From the NCBI RefSeq assembly GCF_001514145.1, contig NZ_KQ948661.1, positions 62,001-126,000 of the forward strand: a stretch of DNA of 64,000 bases, read 5' to 3'. The stretch is from Streptomyces canus. GTDB taxonomy: Bacteria; Actinomycetota; Actinomycetes; Streptomycetales; Streptomycetaceae. A program made the translations under genes and the position numbers. Every line of letters starts with the position of its first letter. The stretch's first letter is position 1. Positions 35,545-44,044 of this stretch are shown here, piece by piece. A model generated the notes under the pieces. That model saw only the letters and a program-made list of their open reading frames with translations, searched no databases and was not told the origin of the DNA.

Positions 35545-35582
35545 GATAATGCGGGTGCCGCGTGACATTGCACCACTAGGAG
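35545..35582 (+). promoter_or_regulatory. Promoter, operator-like site 3 and RBS of the hydroxyproline GntR gene
   Basis: A -10 box GATAAT (35545-35550) is followed by GTGACATTGCAC (35562-35573), which sits just past the expected transcription start. AGGAG follows at 35578-35582. The 12-mer shares GTGACAT and the final AC with the two other sites in this locus, suggesting autoregulation by the GntR protein. Confidence 0.6.
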
Positions 35583-35591
35583 ATGCCCCTC

Positions 35592-36269
35592 ATGGCCGCC
35601 CAGCGATCCAGCACCCCCGCTCTGCCCGTCCTCGGCGGCAAGAAGAGCAGCTACCGGGAGCGGGTCGCCGACGCCCTGCGGGCCGCGCTGATCGCGGGCG
35701 AACTGCTCCCGGGCCAGGTGTACTCGGCACCCGCGCTCGCCGCCCGCTTCGGTGTGTCGGCCACCCCCGTGCGCGAGGCCATGCTCGACCTCGCCAAGGA
35801 GGGCCTGGTCGACACCGTCCCCAACAAGGGCTTCCGGGTCACCGCGGTCTCCGAGAAGCAACTCGACGAGTACACCCACATCCGCTCGCTCATCGAGATC
35901 CCCACCGTCGTGGAGCTGGCCTCGACCGCCGACCCGGTCTCCCTGGAGGCGCTGCGTCCCGCCGCCCGGGAGATCGTCCAGGCGGCGGTGTCCGGTGACC
36001 TCATCGCGTACGTCGAGGCCGACACCCGCTTCCACCTCGGCCTGCTCGCTCTCGCGGGCAACGCCCATCTGGTCGAGGTGGTCGGCGACCTCCGCAAGCG
36101 GTCACGGCTCTACGGCCTCACCCCGCTGGTGAAGTCCGGCCGCCTGCTGGCCTCCGCCGAGGAGCACCTCGAACTCCTCGACGCACTGATCGCCCGCGAC
36201 GAGCGGGCGGTCCACGCGGTGATGACCCGGCACATCGGACACGTCCGGGGGCTGTGGGCGGCGAAGTAG
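35592..36269 (+). CDS. GntR-family regulator of the hydroxyproline operon
   Basis: A 225-residue FadR-type regulator. The winged helix is VYSAPALAARFGVSATPVREAM. The FCD domain has metal-site helices (RFHLGLLALAGNAHL, HLELLDALIARDE). ATG 35592, nine bases after AGGAG, is preferred over ATG 35583, which abuts it. Its place just after the epimerase gene and the shared 12-bp motif at three sites make it the likely repressor of the locus. It is a paralogue of the GntR at 12.6-13.5 kb. Confidence 0.88.
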   Translation: MAAQRSSTPALPVLGGKKSSYRERVADALRAALIAGELLPGQVYSAPALAARFGVSATPVREAMLDLAKEGLVDTVPNKGFRVTAVSEKQLDEYTHIRSLIEIPTVVELASTADPVSLEALRPAAREIVQAAVSGDLIAYVEADTRFHLGLLALAGNAHLVEVVGDLRKRSRLYGLTPLVKSGRLLASAEEHLELLDALIARDERAVHAVMTRHIGHVRGLWAAK

Positions 36270-36299
36270 CCGCGACAGCCCCCGGCTGGACCGAAGGCG

Positions 36300-37778
36300 T
36301 CAGGACTTCACGCACTCCCGCCCGTTGAGGGAGAAGTCGTACGCCGGGGCGTTCCTGCCCTGCCAGGAGGCGAGGAAGCCGACGGAGAGCGAACCGTGCG
36401 CGGGGACCGACTTGTTGTAGTCGGCGGCGCTCGCGGTGACCTTCGCGCCGCTCTGGGTGTAGCTCCCGTCCCACATCTGCGTCACCTTCTGGCCGTCCTT
36501 GAAGGACCAGGTGACCCGCCAGTCGCTGAGGGCCTCGGTGGTGGTGACGGTGACTTCGCCCTGGAAGCCGTCGGGCCACTGGTTGACGAGGGTGTACTCG
36601 ACCTGGCAGGACGGCGTGACGCTCTCGCCGGGCTCCGGTTCCTCGGCACCGGCGGAGGAGGTCCCCTGGGGTTCCGGGTCGGAGTTCTTCGCACCCGTGG
36701 ACTCGGACGGGTTCCCGCTGGGCGTCTGCGACGGGCCCGCCGAGCCGGGCGCCCGGGACGTGGCGGCGGGGACCGACGAGCTGGGGTTGGCCACCGGCTG
36801 GCCGTCGGCGGAGGTACCGGTGCCGGGCTTGGCGGCACTGTTCCCCGTGTCGCCGCCCGGCGACATCGAGACGGCGAGCGCGAGCAGGGAGACGAGGACG
36901 GCCGCGACGAGCAGGCCGTTGCGCACGACCTTCGCCTTGTGCGCGCCGGGGTTCGGCGGCCCGCTCTCCAGTGCCTCCGGCCGCCCCGCCCCAAGGCGTA
37001 CCTCGGCGGCCCGGCGGCGGCGCTCCAGATAGGCGAGCCCGCCCCAGCCGATCACCCCGCCCGCGAGGGCCGCGGGCAGCCCGCCTCCCTGCAGTCGAAG
37101 ACAGGCGGCGGCCTCCGCGCACTGCCTGCACCTCGCGAGGTGGCGGGAGAGATCGTCCGGGGTCTCGCCGGAGGTGGACCGGGTGACGGCGTCCAGCAGC
37201 CGGGCGTAGCTGCGGCACTGGGCGTCCATCGGCATGTCGAGATGGTTGCGGTGGCTGCGGTCCCTGAACAGGCCGCGCACCTGGGCGAGTTCGTCGCCCA
37301 CGGTGGCCGGGTCGAGGCCGAGCCGGCGGGCCACCGCGGACAGCGGCAGCGCCTCGACCTCGGCCAGCCACAGCAGTTCGGCGTCCGCCGCCTGCAGATC
37401 GCGCAGTCCGCGCAGCGCGATCGGTCGCTGGAGCGGCGGGCCGGTGTAGCGGGCGGCCTTGTCGGAGTTGAGCCACAGCCGCAGATCGGGGTCGAGCCGG
37501 TGGCCCAGGCCCCGGGTCTCCCACTCCGCCGCCGTCGTGCGAACGGCGGTCAGCAGCAGCGGTATTCGGGGCAGCCGGGCCGGACGGCGGCCGGCGCCGC
37601 GGGCAGCGGCCTCCGCCTCACGGGCCTCGCGCATGCCGAGGGAGAACGCCTCGGTGGCCAGTTCGGTGGCGGCGGTGGAGCCGGCCGTGCACAGATCGGC
37701 GTACGACAGCACGGCATCCCAGCACTCGGAGAACAGCGCGGCCTCGGCGGCGTCCTGGGGGGTCGGCAGGTCGGGCAT
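36300..37778 (-). CDS. Sigma-like / zinc anti-sigma-like / transmembrane / CBM2 fusion protein
   Basis: A 492-residue multidomain protein. Residues 1-185 resemble an ECF sigma factor, including a region-4-like helix-turn-helix (LPLSAVARRLGLDPATVGDELAQV). Residues 205-225 carry the anti-sigma zinc motif H-x3-C-x2-C (His213, Cys217, Cys220). Hydrophobic segments lie at about 232-251 and 288-304. A Pro/Ser/Thr linker follows, and a C-terminal CBM2-type carbohydrate-binding domain (about 388-492) has its flanking Cys pair and Trp (DWRVTWSF, LASWQGRNAP). The outer lectin domain might control an inner sigma-like module. ATG 37778 follows AGGAG. Confidence 0.85.
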   Translation of the reverse strand: MPDLPTPQDAAEAALFSECWDAVLSYADLCTAGSTAATELATEAFSLGMREAREAEAAARGAGRRPARLPRIPLLLTAVRTTAAEWETRGLGHRLDPDLRLWLNSDKAARYTGPPLQRPIALRGLRDLQAADAELLWLAEVEALPLSAVARRLGLDPATVGDELAQVRGLFRDRSHRNHLDMPMDAQCRSYARLLDAVTRSTSGETPDDLSRHLARCRQCAEAAACLRLQGGGLPAALAGGVIGWGGLAYLERRRRAAEVRLGAGRPEALESGPPNPGAHKAKVVRNGLLVAAVLVSLLALAVSMSPGGDTGNSAAKPGTGTSADGQPVANPSSSVPAATSRAPGSAGPSQTPSGNPSESTGAKNSDPEPQGTSSAGAEEPEPGESVTPSCQVEYTLVNQWPDGFQGEVTVTTTEALSDWRVTWSFKDGQKVTQMWDGSYTQSGAKVTASAADYNKSVPAHGSLSVGFLASWQGRNAPAYDFSLNGRECVKS

Positions 37779-38070
37779 GGGTCTCCTGCATCCAAAGCGA
37801 GGTCAACTCGCCATACTGGCAAAGGAGTTGGGGGGAACCTCGCGGCAGGACAGGACCCTTTCACGTCTCCCACACAACTGACAAGCAGGCTATTCAAATC
37901 GGTTACCGAGGGTTCGCGCCAGTGGCCGGAGCGCACGACCGGGAGCGCTGTTACGAGAGTTATACGGAAAGAACGCCGGGAAATCTCGATACCGGGTGCA
38001 TCTCATCGCGAAATGTGCGGAGCAGCGCGGCCACTCCGGTCACCTTGTCGACAAATCCTTCGGCACATAA
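37779..38070. other. Upstream region of the sigma/CBM2 gene
   Basis: No gene was found in this stretch. It includes an 11-bp palindrome TCGGTTACCGA at 37899-37909, about 120 bp before the fusion gene, which could be an operator or part of an alternative-sigma promoter (GGTAAC). Confidence 0.4.
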
Positions 38071-38109
38071 GCGCGGGCCGCGGAACCCGAAGGTCTCCGC
38101 GGCCCGCGC
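38071..38109 (-). terminator. Terminator of the radical SAM gene
   Basis: Arms 38071-38084 and 38096-38109 pair perfectly over 14 bp around an 11-base loop. The hairpin begins 25 bp after the stop codon of the radical SAM gene and is followed on that strand by UUAUGUG. Confidence 0.75.
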
Positions 38110-38133
38110 CGCATCCGTTTCGGCGGTGCCGGG

Positions 38134-39453
38134 TTACACCTCGACCGGCTCCTGCGCCGGAAGGCTGTCCATGAAGGAACTCACGGAGAAGACGGCACGG
38201 CCGGGTCCGGGCGGGCCGTAGCCGGGAGGCGAGGACAGGCCGAAGTCGTCCATCGTCTGCCGATAGGCCTGCAGCAGCCGGATGTGGTACTCCAGCGGCG
38301 CGCCCTGCGGGTTGGCCTTGCCGAGCGGGGTCGTGGGCTCCGGGCACCACGTGGTGAAGCGGGGTGTGATGCCGTGCGACATGAAGAAGCGCAGGCCCTC
38401 CGTCGTGGACGCGATGGCCTCGTCGACCGTCTTGAAGCCGAACGGCTCGGCCATCTCCACGCCCGCCACGAAATTGGGGATCACATTGCGCGCACCGAAG
38501 ATCTCCGCCGAGTCCAGGATCCGCTTGTGCCACTCGTCCCGGCCGACGTACCGCTCCTTGCCCGGGCAGAACATCTTGAAGAGATACTCGTCCCACACCT
38601 CGTAGTTGGGGTGGTAGATCTGCACGCCGTAGTCCTTGAAGCGCTGCACGTCGTCCTTCGGCAGCGCCTGCGCGACGACCTTGCCGATCCAACGGCCCGG
38701 GAAATGCTCCTCGATGGCCTTCGCATACATGCCGTAGAAGTCGGCCTCGTCCCGGCCCTGGAGCTTCGAGGTGATCGCGCCGCCGGTGAGCGTGTAGGCC
38801 GTGGAGACCTTGGCGGTGTCGTACCGGTCGATGATCTCGAGTGCCTCCAGGACTTCGTCCACGTCCTTGACGCCCGTGTACGGCCGCCCCGCCGCCTTGT
38901 GCTGGCGCCAGTTGTGGTTGATGTCGCAGTACTGGCACTCCTCCTTGGCGCCGAAGTACTGGCACACCCGGAAGACGGTCAGATAGATCAGGTAGCCCCA
39001 CTGGATGGTCGGCGCGACCTCCATCACGGACTTCCCGTTGGAGAGCTTGTGCCGGTAGTACTCCGGCATCGGCGGCACGCCCACGTCGGCGATCCGCTTG
39101 CCGTCGAGGTAGAGCCCGAGCATCCCGGAGTCGTCGGCCGCCACCCGGTAGGGCGAGGCGGGGTTCACCCGCACCGACACCACGGTCCGCCTGAGGTCGT
39201 ACGGCCCGCCGGTGAGGATGATCTCCTCCGGCGGGCGCCGCAGCGCGGCCTCGCCGAGCTCCGGCAGGGTGCCGTGGTCGAAGGAGAAGATGAAGTACGA
39301 CTTCGGCTTCATCTCCCCCGACTCGTTGTCGCTGAGGGCGGACGGGTCGAAGGCCACGCCACCTCGCAGCAGGTCCTCTTTGAAGACGGCTTCCCGCGGC
39401 ACCTGCGGAAACCGCTCCATCAGATCCTCGACCAGCGCGGTACGGCTGCCCAT
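38134..39453 (-). CDS. Radical SAM protein with atypical CX8CX2C motif
   Basis: A 439-residue protein. The probable 4Fe-4S site is Cys164-x8-Cys173-x2-Cys176 (VCQYFGAKEECQYCDINHN) instead of the usual CX3CX2C. It is followed by a GG-type SAM contact (TAYTLTGGAI) and TIM-barrel features (IYHPNYEVWDEYLFKMFCPGKE, GVEMAEPFGF). The N-terminal ~150 residues are a separate domain. The reaction is unknown. ATG 39453 follows GGGAGGAG. It ends at a strong terminator and looks monocistronic. Confidence 0.8.
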   Translation of the reverse strand: MGSRTALVEDLMERFPQVPREAVFKEDLLRGGVAFDPSALSDNESGEMKPKSYFIFSFDHGTLPELGEAALRRPPEEIILTGGPYDLRRTVVSVRVNPASPYRVAADDSGMLGLYLDGKRIADVGVPPMPEYYRHKLSNGKSVMEVAPTIQWGYLIYLTVFRVCQYFGAKEECQYCDINHNWRQHKAAGRPYTGVKDVDEVLEALEIIDRYDTAKVSTAYTLTGGAITSKLQGRDEADFYGMYAKAIEEHFPGRWIGKVVAQALPKDDVQRFKDYGVQIYHPNYEVWDEYLFKMFCPGKERYVGRDEWHKRILDSAEIFGARNVIPNFVAGVEMAEPFGFKTVDEAIASTTEGLRFFMSHGITPRFTTWCPEPTTPLGKANPQGAPLEYHIRLLQAYRQTMDDFGLSSPPGYGPPGPGRAVFSVSSFMDSLPAQEPVEV

Positions 39454-39515
39454 CCCGTGTCTCCTCCCGGCTCAGACGTACGACCGACTCCTCACGGTAT
39501 GCCCTCGCGCCGGCA

Positions 39516-40214
39516 TCACCCGTGCCGGGTCCCCTCGCGGCGAGCTATATGGGTGGGTACAGGCGTTTCCTGCGGCAGCAGCGGGTCGGGAACAGGCGCG
39601 TCCCAGGTCGACGTGAGCGGAAGCACACCGGCCCACAGCCCCAGCACCGCGTCCGGTCCGTCACCGTCGTCGGGCGCACCGGTACGGATCTTGACGGACG
39701 CCTCCTCGAGGGAGACGGCGAGCAGGGTGGTGGCCGCGAGTTCCTTGCGGCTCGGCTGCCGGGCGTACGCCCACTGTCCCGGCGCCGCGTGGTCGGTCAG
39801 CAGACGCAGGCCCGCCAGCTTCTCCTGCGGATCGGTCACCTTGCGGGCCTCGCCGTGGATCATGGCGCTGCGGTAGTTGACGCCGTGCTCGAAGACGGAC
39901 CGCGCGAGGACCAGCCCGTCGACGTGCGTGACCGTGACACAGACCGGAGCACCGCCCGCGAGGCTGCGGCCGGCCACCGAGCCGTGCACGTACAGCTGTC
40001 GCGCGTCCCACCCGTACACCGTGGGCACGACCAGGGGCCGCCCCTCGACCACCACACCTAGATGACAGACGAATCCCGCGTCGAGGATCGCCTCCAGATC
40101 GGCCCGGTCCAGGCTGCCCTGCTCGCGCAGGCGGCGATGCCGGGTGAGCTCGGTCTGCGGGAGGGACGCGGGGAGGCGTTGGGGGCGAGGTTCCAGGTGT
40201 GGTTCGGGGCTCAT
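39516..40214 (-). CDS. Pyridoxamine-phosphate-oxidase-family flavoprotein
   Basis: A 232-residue FMN-binding split-barrel protein. Characteristic stretches are EAILDAGFVCHLGVVVEGRPLVVPTVYGW, LYVHGSVAGR and FEHGVNYRSAMIHGEARKV. These fit the FMN-binding nitroreductase-like branch annotated as pyridoxamine 5'-phosphate oxidase family. The substrate is unknown and true PNPOx activity is unlikely. It lies downstream of the radical SAM gene in the same direction. Confidence 0.8.
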   Translation of the reverse strand: MSPEPHLEPRPQRLPASLPQTELTRHRRLREQGSLDRADLEAILDAGFVCHLGVVVEGRPLVVPTVYGWDARQLYVHGSVAGRSLAGGAPVCVTVTHVDGLVLARSVFEHGVNYRSAMIHGEARKVTDPQEKLAGLRLLTDHAAPGQWAYARQPSRKELAATTLLAVSLEEASVKIRTGAPDDGDGPDAVLGLWAGVLPLTSTWDAPVPDPLLPQETPVPTHIARREGTRHG

Positions 40215-40263
40215 GACCAGGCAGGCTACTCACGCCGCAGGCAGGCCCCGGACCAGGCAGGCT
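40215..40263. repeat. 13-bp direct repeat flanking a short gap
   Basis: GACCAGGCAGGCT occurs at 40215-40227 and 40251-40263, with a partial copy (GCAGGCAGGCC) between. It occupies the gap between the dehydrogenase stop codon and the flavoprotein start codon. Probably a slippage product; no function is evident. Confidence 0.7.
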
Positions 40264-40272
40264 GCCGACGCG

Positions 40273-41280
40273 TCAGGCCCCGCGCGCCAGAGCCTCGAAC
40301 GTCACCGGGAACGCCACCCCTGCTCCGGACACCACCCGCTCGGCCTCTTCCGCGACCGCCAGGCCCAGCCGCGCCAGTTCGTTGCCCTGCGACCCCGCGA
40401 GGTGCGGCGTGACGAAGGCACCCGGGAGCTCGTGCAGCGGCGAGTCGACGGGCAGGGGCTCCGGGTCGGTGACGTCGAGGACCGCGGAGAGGCGGCCCGA
40501 CCGCAGTTCCGCGACGAGCGCGTCCGTGTCGACGAGCGACCCGCGCGCGGTGTTGACCAGCACCGCTCCGTCCGGCATCAGGGCCAGCTCGCGGCGACCG
40601 ATGAGATGCCGGGTCTCGGGGGTCTCCGGGGCGTGGACGGTCACGATCTCCGAGGTGCGCAGGAGCTCGTCCAACGGCAGCAGCGGGACGCCCAGCTCCG
40701 AGGCCGCGCTCTCGTCGACGTACGGGTCGGTCAGACTCACCGAGAGGTCGAACGGCCGCAGCAGCTCGATCACCTTCCGCCCGATCCGGGACGCCCCGAT
40801 CACGCCGACCCGCCGTCCGTGGTTGCCGATGCCGGGCACGACCCCCCAGCCGGGAGACGCCCCCTCGGTGCGCAGCCGCTCCCGGCGCACGAAGACGTCC
40901 TTGCCGGCGAGCAGGATCACGGCGAGCGTGTACTCGGCGACGGGCACCGCGTTGGCCTCGGCCGCCGAGGACACGGCGATCCCGCGCCGCCAGATCTCGG
41001 GAGTGGCGAAACTCTTGACCGAGCCGGCCGAATGCAGGACGGCCCGGAGTTTCGGGGCCGCGTCGAGGACGGCCGCGTCCAGGCGGGGGCAGCCCCAGCC
41101 GGTCACGAGGATCTCGGTGCGGACCAGGACGTCCGCGAGCGCCGGGTCGGTGAGGTCCTCGGCCACCAGCCCGGGATCGATGTCCACGGACTCCCGCAGC
41201 CGTGCCAGCACCTCGGGCGGGAAGACGAGCGGCACGTTCTCGGCGGTCATGGCGAACAGCGCCTGGGGTCGCTCGGGCAA
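40273..41280 (-). CDS. D-isomer-specific 2-hydroxyacid dehydrogenase family protein
   Basis: A 335-residue NAD-dependent dehydrogenase. The Rossmann motif is VGVIGASRIGRKV. Catalytic residues are Arg in NTARGSLVD, Glu in VTDPEPLP and His in TPHLAGS. Such enzymes interconvert 2-oxo and D-2-hydroxy acids. The TTG start at 41280 follows GGAGG nine bases upstream. It is divergent from aldO with a 108-bp shared region, so the two may be co-regulated in sugar or sugar-acid oxidation. Confidence 0.87.
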   Translation of the reverse strand: MPERPQALFAMTAENVPLVFPPEVLARLRESVDIDPGLVAEDLTDPALADVLVRTEILVTGWGCPRLDAAVLDAAPKLRAVLHSAGSVKSFATPEIWRRGIAVSSAAEANAVPVAEYTLAVILLAGKDVFVRRERLRTEGASPGWGVVPGIGNHGRRVGVIGASRIGRKVIELLRPFDLSVSLTDPYVDESAASELGVPLLPLDELLRTSEIVTVHAPETPETRHLIGRRELALMPDGAVLVNTARGSLVDTDALVAELRSGRLSAVLDVTDPEPLPVDSPLHELPGAFVTPHLAGSQGNELARLGLAVAEEAERVVSGAGVAFPVTFEALARGA

Positions 41281-41388
41281 GGTGATGATCCTCCAGGCCG
41301 ACGGAAAGCTTGTAGTAACCGCTCTCTACGGTAGGCCCCGACAAATGAGAGGGTCAACGCATACACACTTCCGGGAGGAACGACGGAC

Positions 41389-42642
41389 ATGTCGGAGACG
41401 ATCACCAACTGGGCGGGGAACATCACCTACTCCGCCAAGGAACTGCACCGGCCGTACTCGCTCGACGGGGTCGCCGCCCTGGTGGCGGGCAGCACGAGCG
41501 TGCGGGTGCTGGGCAGCGGGCACTCCTTCAACGAGATCGCCGAGCCGGGCCCCGAGGGCGTGCTGCTGTCGATCGCCGACCTGCCGCCGGTGATCGACGT
41601 GGACACAGCGGCCCGTACGGTACGGGTCTCGGGCGGCGTCCGCTACGCCGAACTCGCCCGCGCGGTGTACACCCACGGCCTCGCGCTGCCCAACATGGCT
41701 TCGCTGCCGCACATTTCCGTGGCCGGCTCGGTGGCGACCGGCACCCACGGCTCGGGCGTGGGCAACGGTCCGCTCTCGTCGGCCGTGCGCGAGGTGGAGC
41801 TGATCACGGCGGACGGCTCCGTGCCGGCCATCGGCCGGGACGACCCGCGCTTCGGCGGGGCGGTCACCTCGCTGGGCGCCCTCGGTGTCGTCACCGCGCT
41901 CACCCTGGACCTCGTGCCCTCCTTCGACGTGGAGCAGTACGTCTTCACCGAACTCCCCCTCGCCGGGCTGGACTCGGCGACCTTCGAGACGGTCATGGCA
42001 TCGGCGTACAGCGTCAGCCTGTTCACCGACTGGCGGGCGCCGGGCTTCCGGCAGGCATGGGTCAAGCGGCGGACGGACCAGCCGCTCGCCGACTTCCCCT
42101 GGGCCGCGCCCGCCACCGAGAAGATGCACCCGGTGCCGGGGATGCCCGCGGTCAACTGCACCGAGCAGTTCGGGGTGGCGGGTCCCTGGCAGGACCGACT
42201 GCCGCACTTCCGGGCCGAGTTCACACCGAGCAGCGGGACGGAGCTCCAGTCGGAGTACCTGCTGCCGCGGGAGCACGCCGTCGAGGCGCTGCACGCGGTG
42301 GACGGCATCCGGGACACGGTCGCCGGGGTGCTCCAGATCTGCGAGGTGCGGACCGTGGCCGCCGACGAGCAGTGGCTGAGCCCCTCCTACGGCCGGGACA
42401 CCGTGGCCCTGCACTTCACCTGGATCGAGGACACCGCGGCGGTCCTGCCGGTGGTGCGCCGGCTGGAGGAGGCGCTGGACCCCTTCGACGCGCGACCGCA
42501 CTGGGGGAAGGTCTTCACCACGCCCGCGGACCTGCTGCGCGAGCGCTACCCGAGGCTCGGCGACTTCCGGAAGCTGGCGCGTGAGCTGGACCCCGAGGCA
42601 AAATTCGCCAACGCCTTCGTCCGGACCGTACTCACCGACTGA
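41389..42642 (+). CDS. aldO: Alditol oxidase
   Basis: A 417-residue flavoprotein of the vanillyl-alcohol oxidase fold, very like Streptomyces coelicolor AldO, which oxidises xylitol and sorbitol with O2 giving the aldose and H2O2. The covalent-FAD His is in VLGSGHSFNEIAEPG. The FAD domain continues with SLPHISVAGSVATGTHGSG and the cap domain with EKMHPVPGMPAVNCTEQFG. Recognition comes from remembered homology. GGGAGGA precedes ATG 41389. It is cytoplasmic, with no signal peptide. Confidence 0.93.
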   Translation: MSETITNWAGNITYSAKELHRPYSLDGVAALVAGSTSVRVLGSGHSFNEIAEPGPEGVLLSIADLPPVIDVDTAARTVRVSGGVRYAELARAVYTHGLALPNMASLPHISVAGSVATGTHGSGVGNGPLSSAVREVELITADGSVPAIGRDDPRFGGAVTSLGALGVVTALTLDLVPSFDVEQYVFTELPLAGLDSATFETVMASAYSVSLFTDWRAPGFRQAWVKRRTDQPLADFPWAAPATEKMHPVPGMPAVNCTEQFGVAGPWQDRLPHFRAEFTPSSGTELQSEYLLPREHAVEALHAVDGIRDTVAGVLQICEVRTVAADEQWLSPSYGRDTVALHFTWIEDTAAVLPVVRRLEEALDPFDARPHWGKVFTTPADLLRERYPRLGDFRKLARELDPEAKFANAFVRTVLTD

Positions 42643-42757
42643 CTTTATAAAGCCCCTTTCCTAACCCCTTGTACAAAGTCCCCCGCAGCCCATAATCTTG
42701 CGCCGCGCCGGTGCCACTGTCGTCCCGGCATGAGCGAAGGGATGGGGGCCGGCCCCG
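42643..42757. promoter_or_regulatory. Promoter region of the ROK gene with three palindromes
   Basis: The palindromes are CTTTATAAAG (42643-42652), TTGTACAA (42669-42676) and GGGGCCGGCCCC (42745-42756). The last directly abuts the ATG of the ROK gene, where a ribosome site would be expected. The AT-rich palindromes stand out against the GC-rich background and are candidate operators. Confidence 0.45.
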
Positions 42758-44002
42758 ATGAAGCGCACATCACGTGACATCCGCACCGCGAACCGCTACG
42801 AGGTGTTGCGCCAGATCATCGCCGAGTCACCCACCTCCCGGCAGGAACTGGCGGCGGCCACCGGGCTGAGCCTGGCCACGGTCGCCACGCTCGTGGGCGA
42901 GCTGCTCGACCTCCGCATGACCACGGAGGTCGGGTTCGAGGAGTCGGCAGGCGGGCGCCCCCGGGGGCTCGTGGCGGTCAACGCGTCGGGGGGCGCGTTG
43001 ATCGGCGTGGACATCGCGGAGACGTACGTCCATGTCGAGCTGTTCGACCTCGCGCTGAACGTGCTGGCCCGCGCCGAGGAGGACGTCCGTCCCGGCGAGA
43101 GCCTCCCCGAGCAGGTGGTCGGCCATGTCGCCGCCGCCGTCGGCTCGGTGGTGACGCAGGCCGGGATCGAGGGTGCCCGGGTGCTCGGTGTCGGCGTGAG
43201 TGTGCCGGGGCAGGTGGACCGCGCCACCGGCATCTCGGAGTACGCGCCCAACTGGGACTGGCACGACGTGCCGCTGGTCGACCTGCTCTCCGAGTACATC
43301 GCCTACCCGCTCTACCTGGACAACCCGCTGCGTGCCGTCGCCGTGGCCGAGCTGTGGTTCGGGGCGGCGCGCGGGAGCGGGAACGCCGTGGTGGTCACCC
43401 TCGGGACCGGCGTGGGCGCCGGGCTCGTCCTGGGCGGCGCGCTGCATCGCGGTGTCTCCAACAGCGCCGGCGAGTGGGGCCACAACACGATCGTCCTGGA
43501 CGGACGCCTGTGCCGCTGCGGCAACCACGGCTGTGTGGAGACGTACGTGGGCGCGCCCGGGATCATGCTGAACCTGCGGGAGCTGAGCCCCGACAGCGAG
43601 TTGCTGCACCCGGGAGACCAGACGGCGACGATCGCCGCTCTGGCCCGGGGGATGCTCACCCAGGACCCGGTGGCGGTCAAGGTCGTCCGGCACACCGCCC
43701 GCTATCTGGGCGCCTCCATCGCGCATCTGGTCAACCTGTTCAACCCCGAAGTGGTCGTGCTCAGCAGCTGGGTCGCGGCCGCCCTCGGCGAGCCCCTGGT
43801 CGCGGAGGTGCGCGAGGCCGTCGCCCGGCACGCGCTGCCCCGGCCGATGGCCGCCACCGAGATCGTCCTCTCCCCGATCCCGACGGACCCGGCGTGCCTG
43901 GGCGCGGCGACCTTCGCGCTCGAAGGGGCGCTGCAGTCGGTCGGGCAGAGGTCAGCGAAACGCACCACCCCGGCAAGGACCAAGACGCACAACCCCCGCT
44001 AG
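42758..44002 (+). CDS. ROK-family transcriptional regulator
   Basis: A 414-residue regulator. The N-terminal MarR-like helix-turn-helix reads SRQELAAATGLSLATVATLVGEL. The ROK domain has a phosphate loop (TLGTGVGAGLVLGG) and the zinc motif CRCGNHGCVE. ROK repressors respond to sugars. It stands at the head of the galactan-type locus, 42 bp before the GH30 gene, so a role as its sugar-responsive regulator is inferred. Confidence 0.88.
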   Translation: MKRTSRDIRTANRYEVLRQIIAESPTSRQELAAATGLSLATVATLVGELLDLRMTTEVGFEESAGGRPRGLVAVNASGGALIGVDIAETYVHVELFDLALNVLARAEEDVRPGESLPEQVVGHVAAAVGSVVTQAGIEGARVLGVGVSVPGQVDRATGISEYAPNWDWHDVPLVDLLSEYIAYPLYLDNPLRAVAVAELWFGAARGSGNAVVVTLGTGVGAGLVLGGALHRGVSNSAGEWGHNTIVLDGRLCRCGNHGCVETYVGAPGIMLNLRELSPDSELLHPGDQTATIAALARGMLTQDPVAVKVVRHTARYLGASIAHLVNLFNPEVVVLSSWVAAALGEPLVAEVREAVARHALPRPMAATEIVLSPIPTDPACLGAATFALEGALQSVGQRSAKRTTPARTKTHNPR

Positions 44003-44044
44003 GAGCCGTACCGCACCACCTTCATGACGACGGAAGGGATGCAC

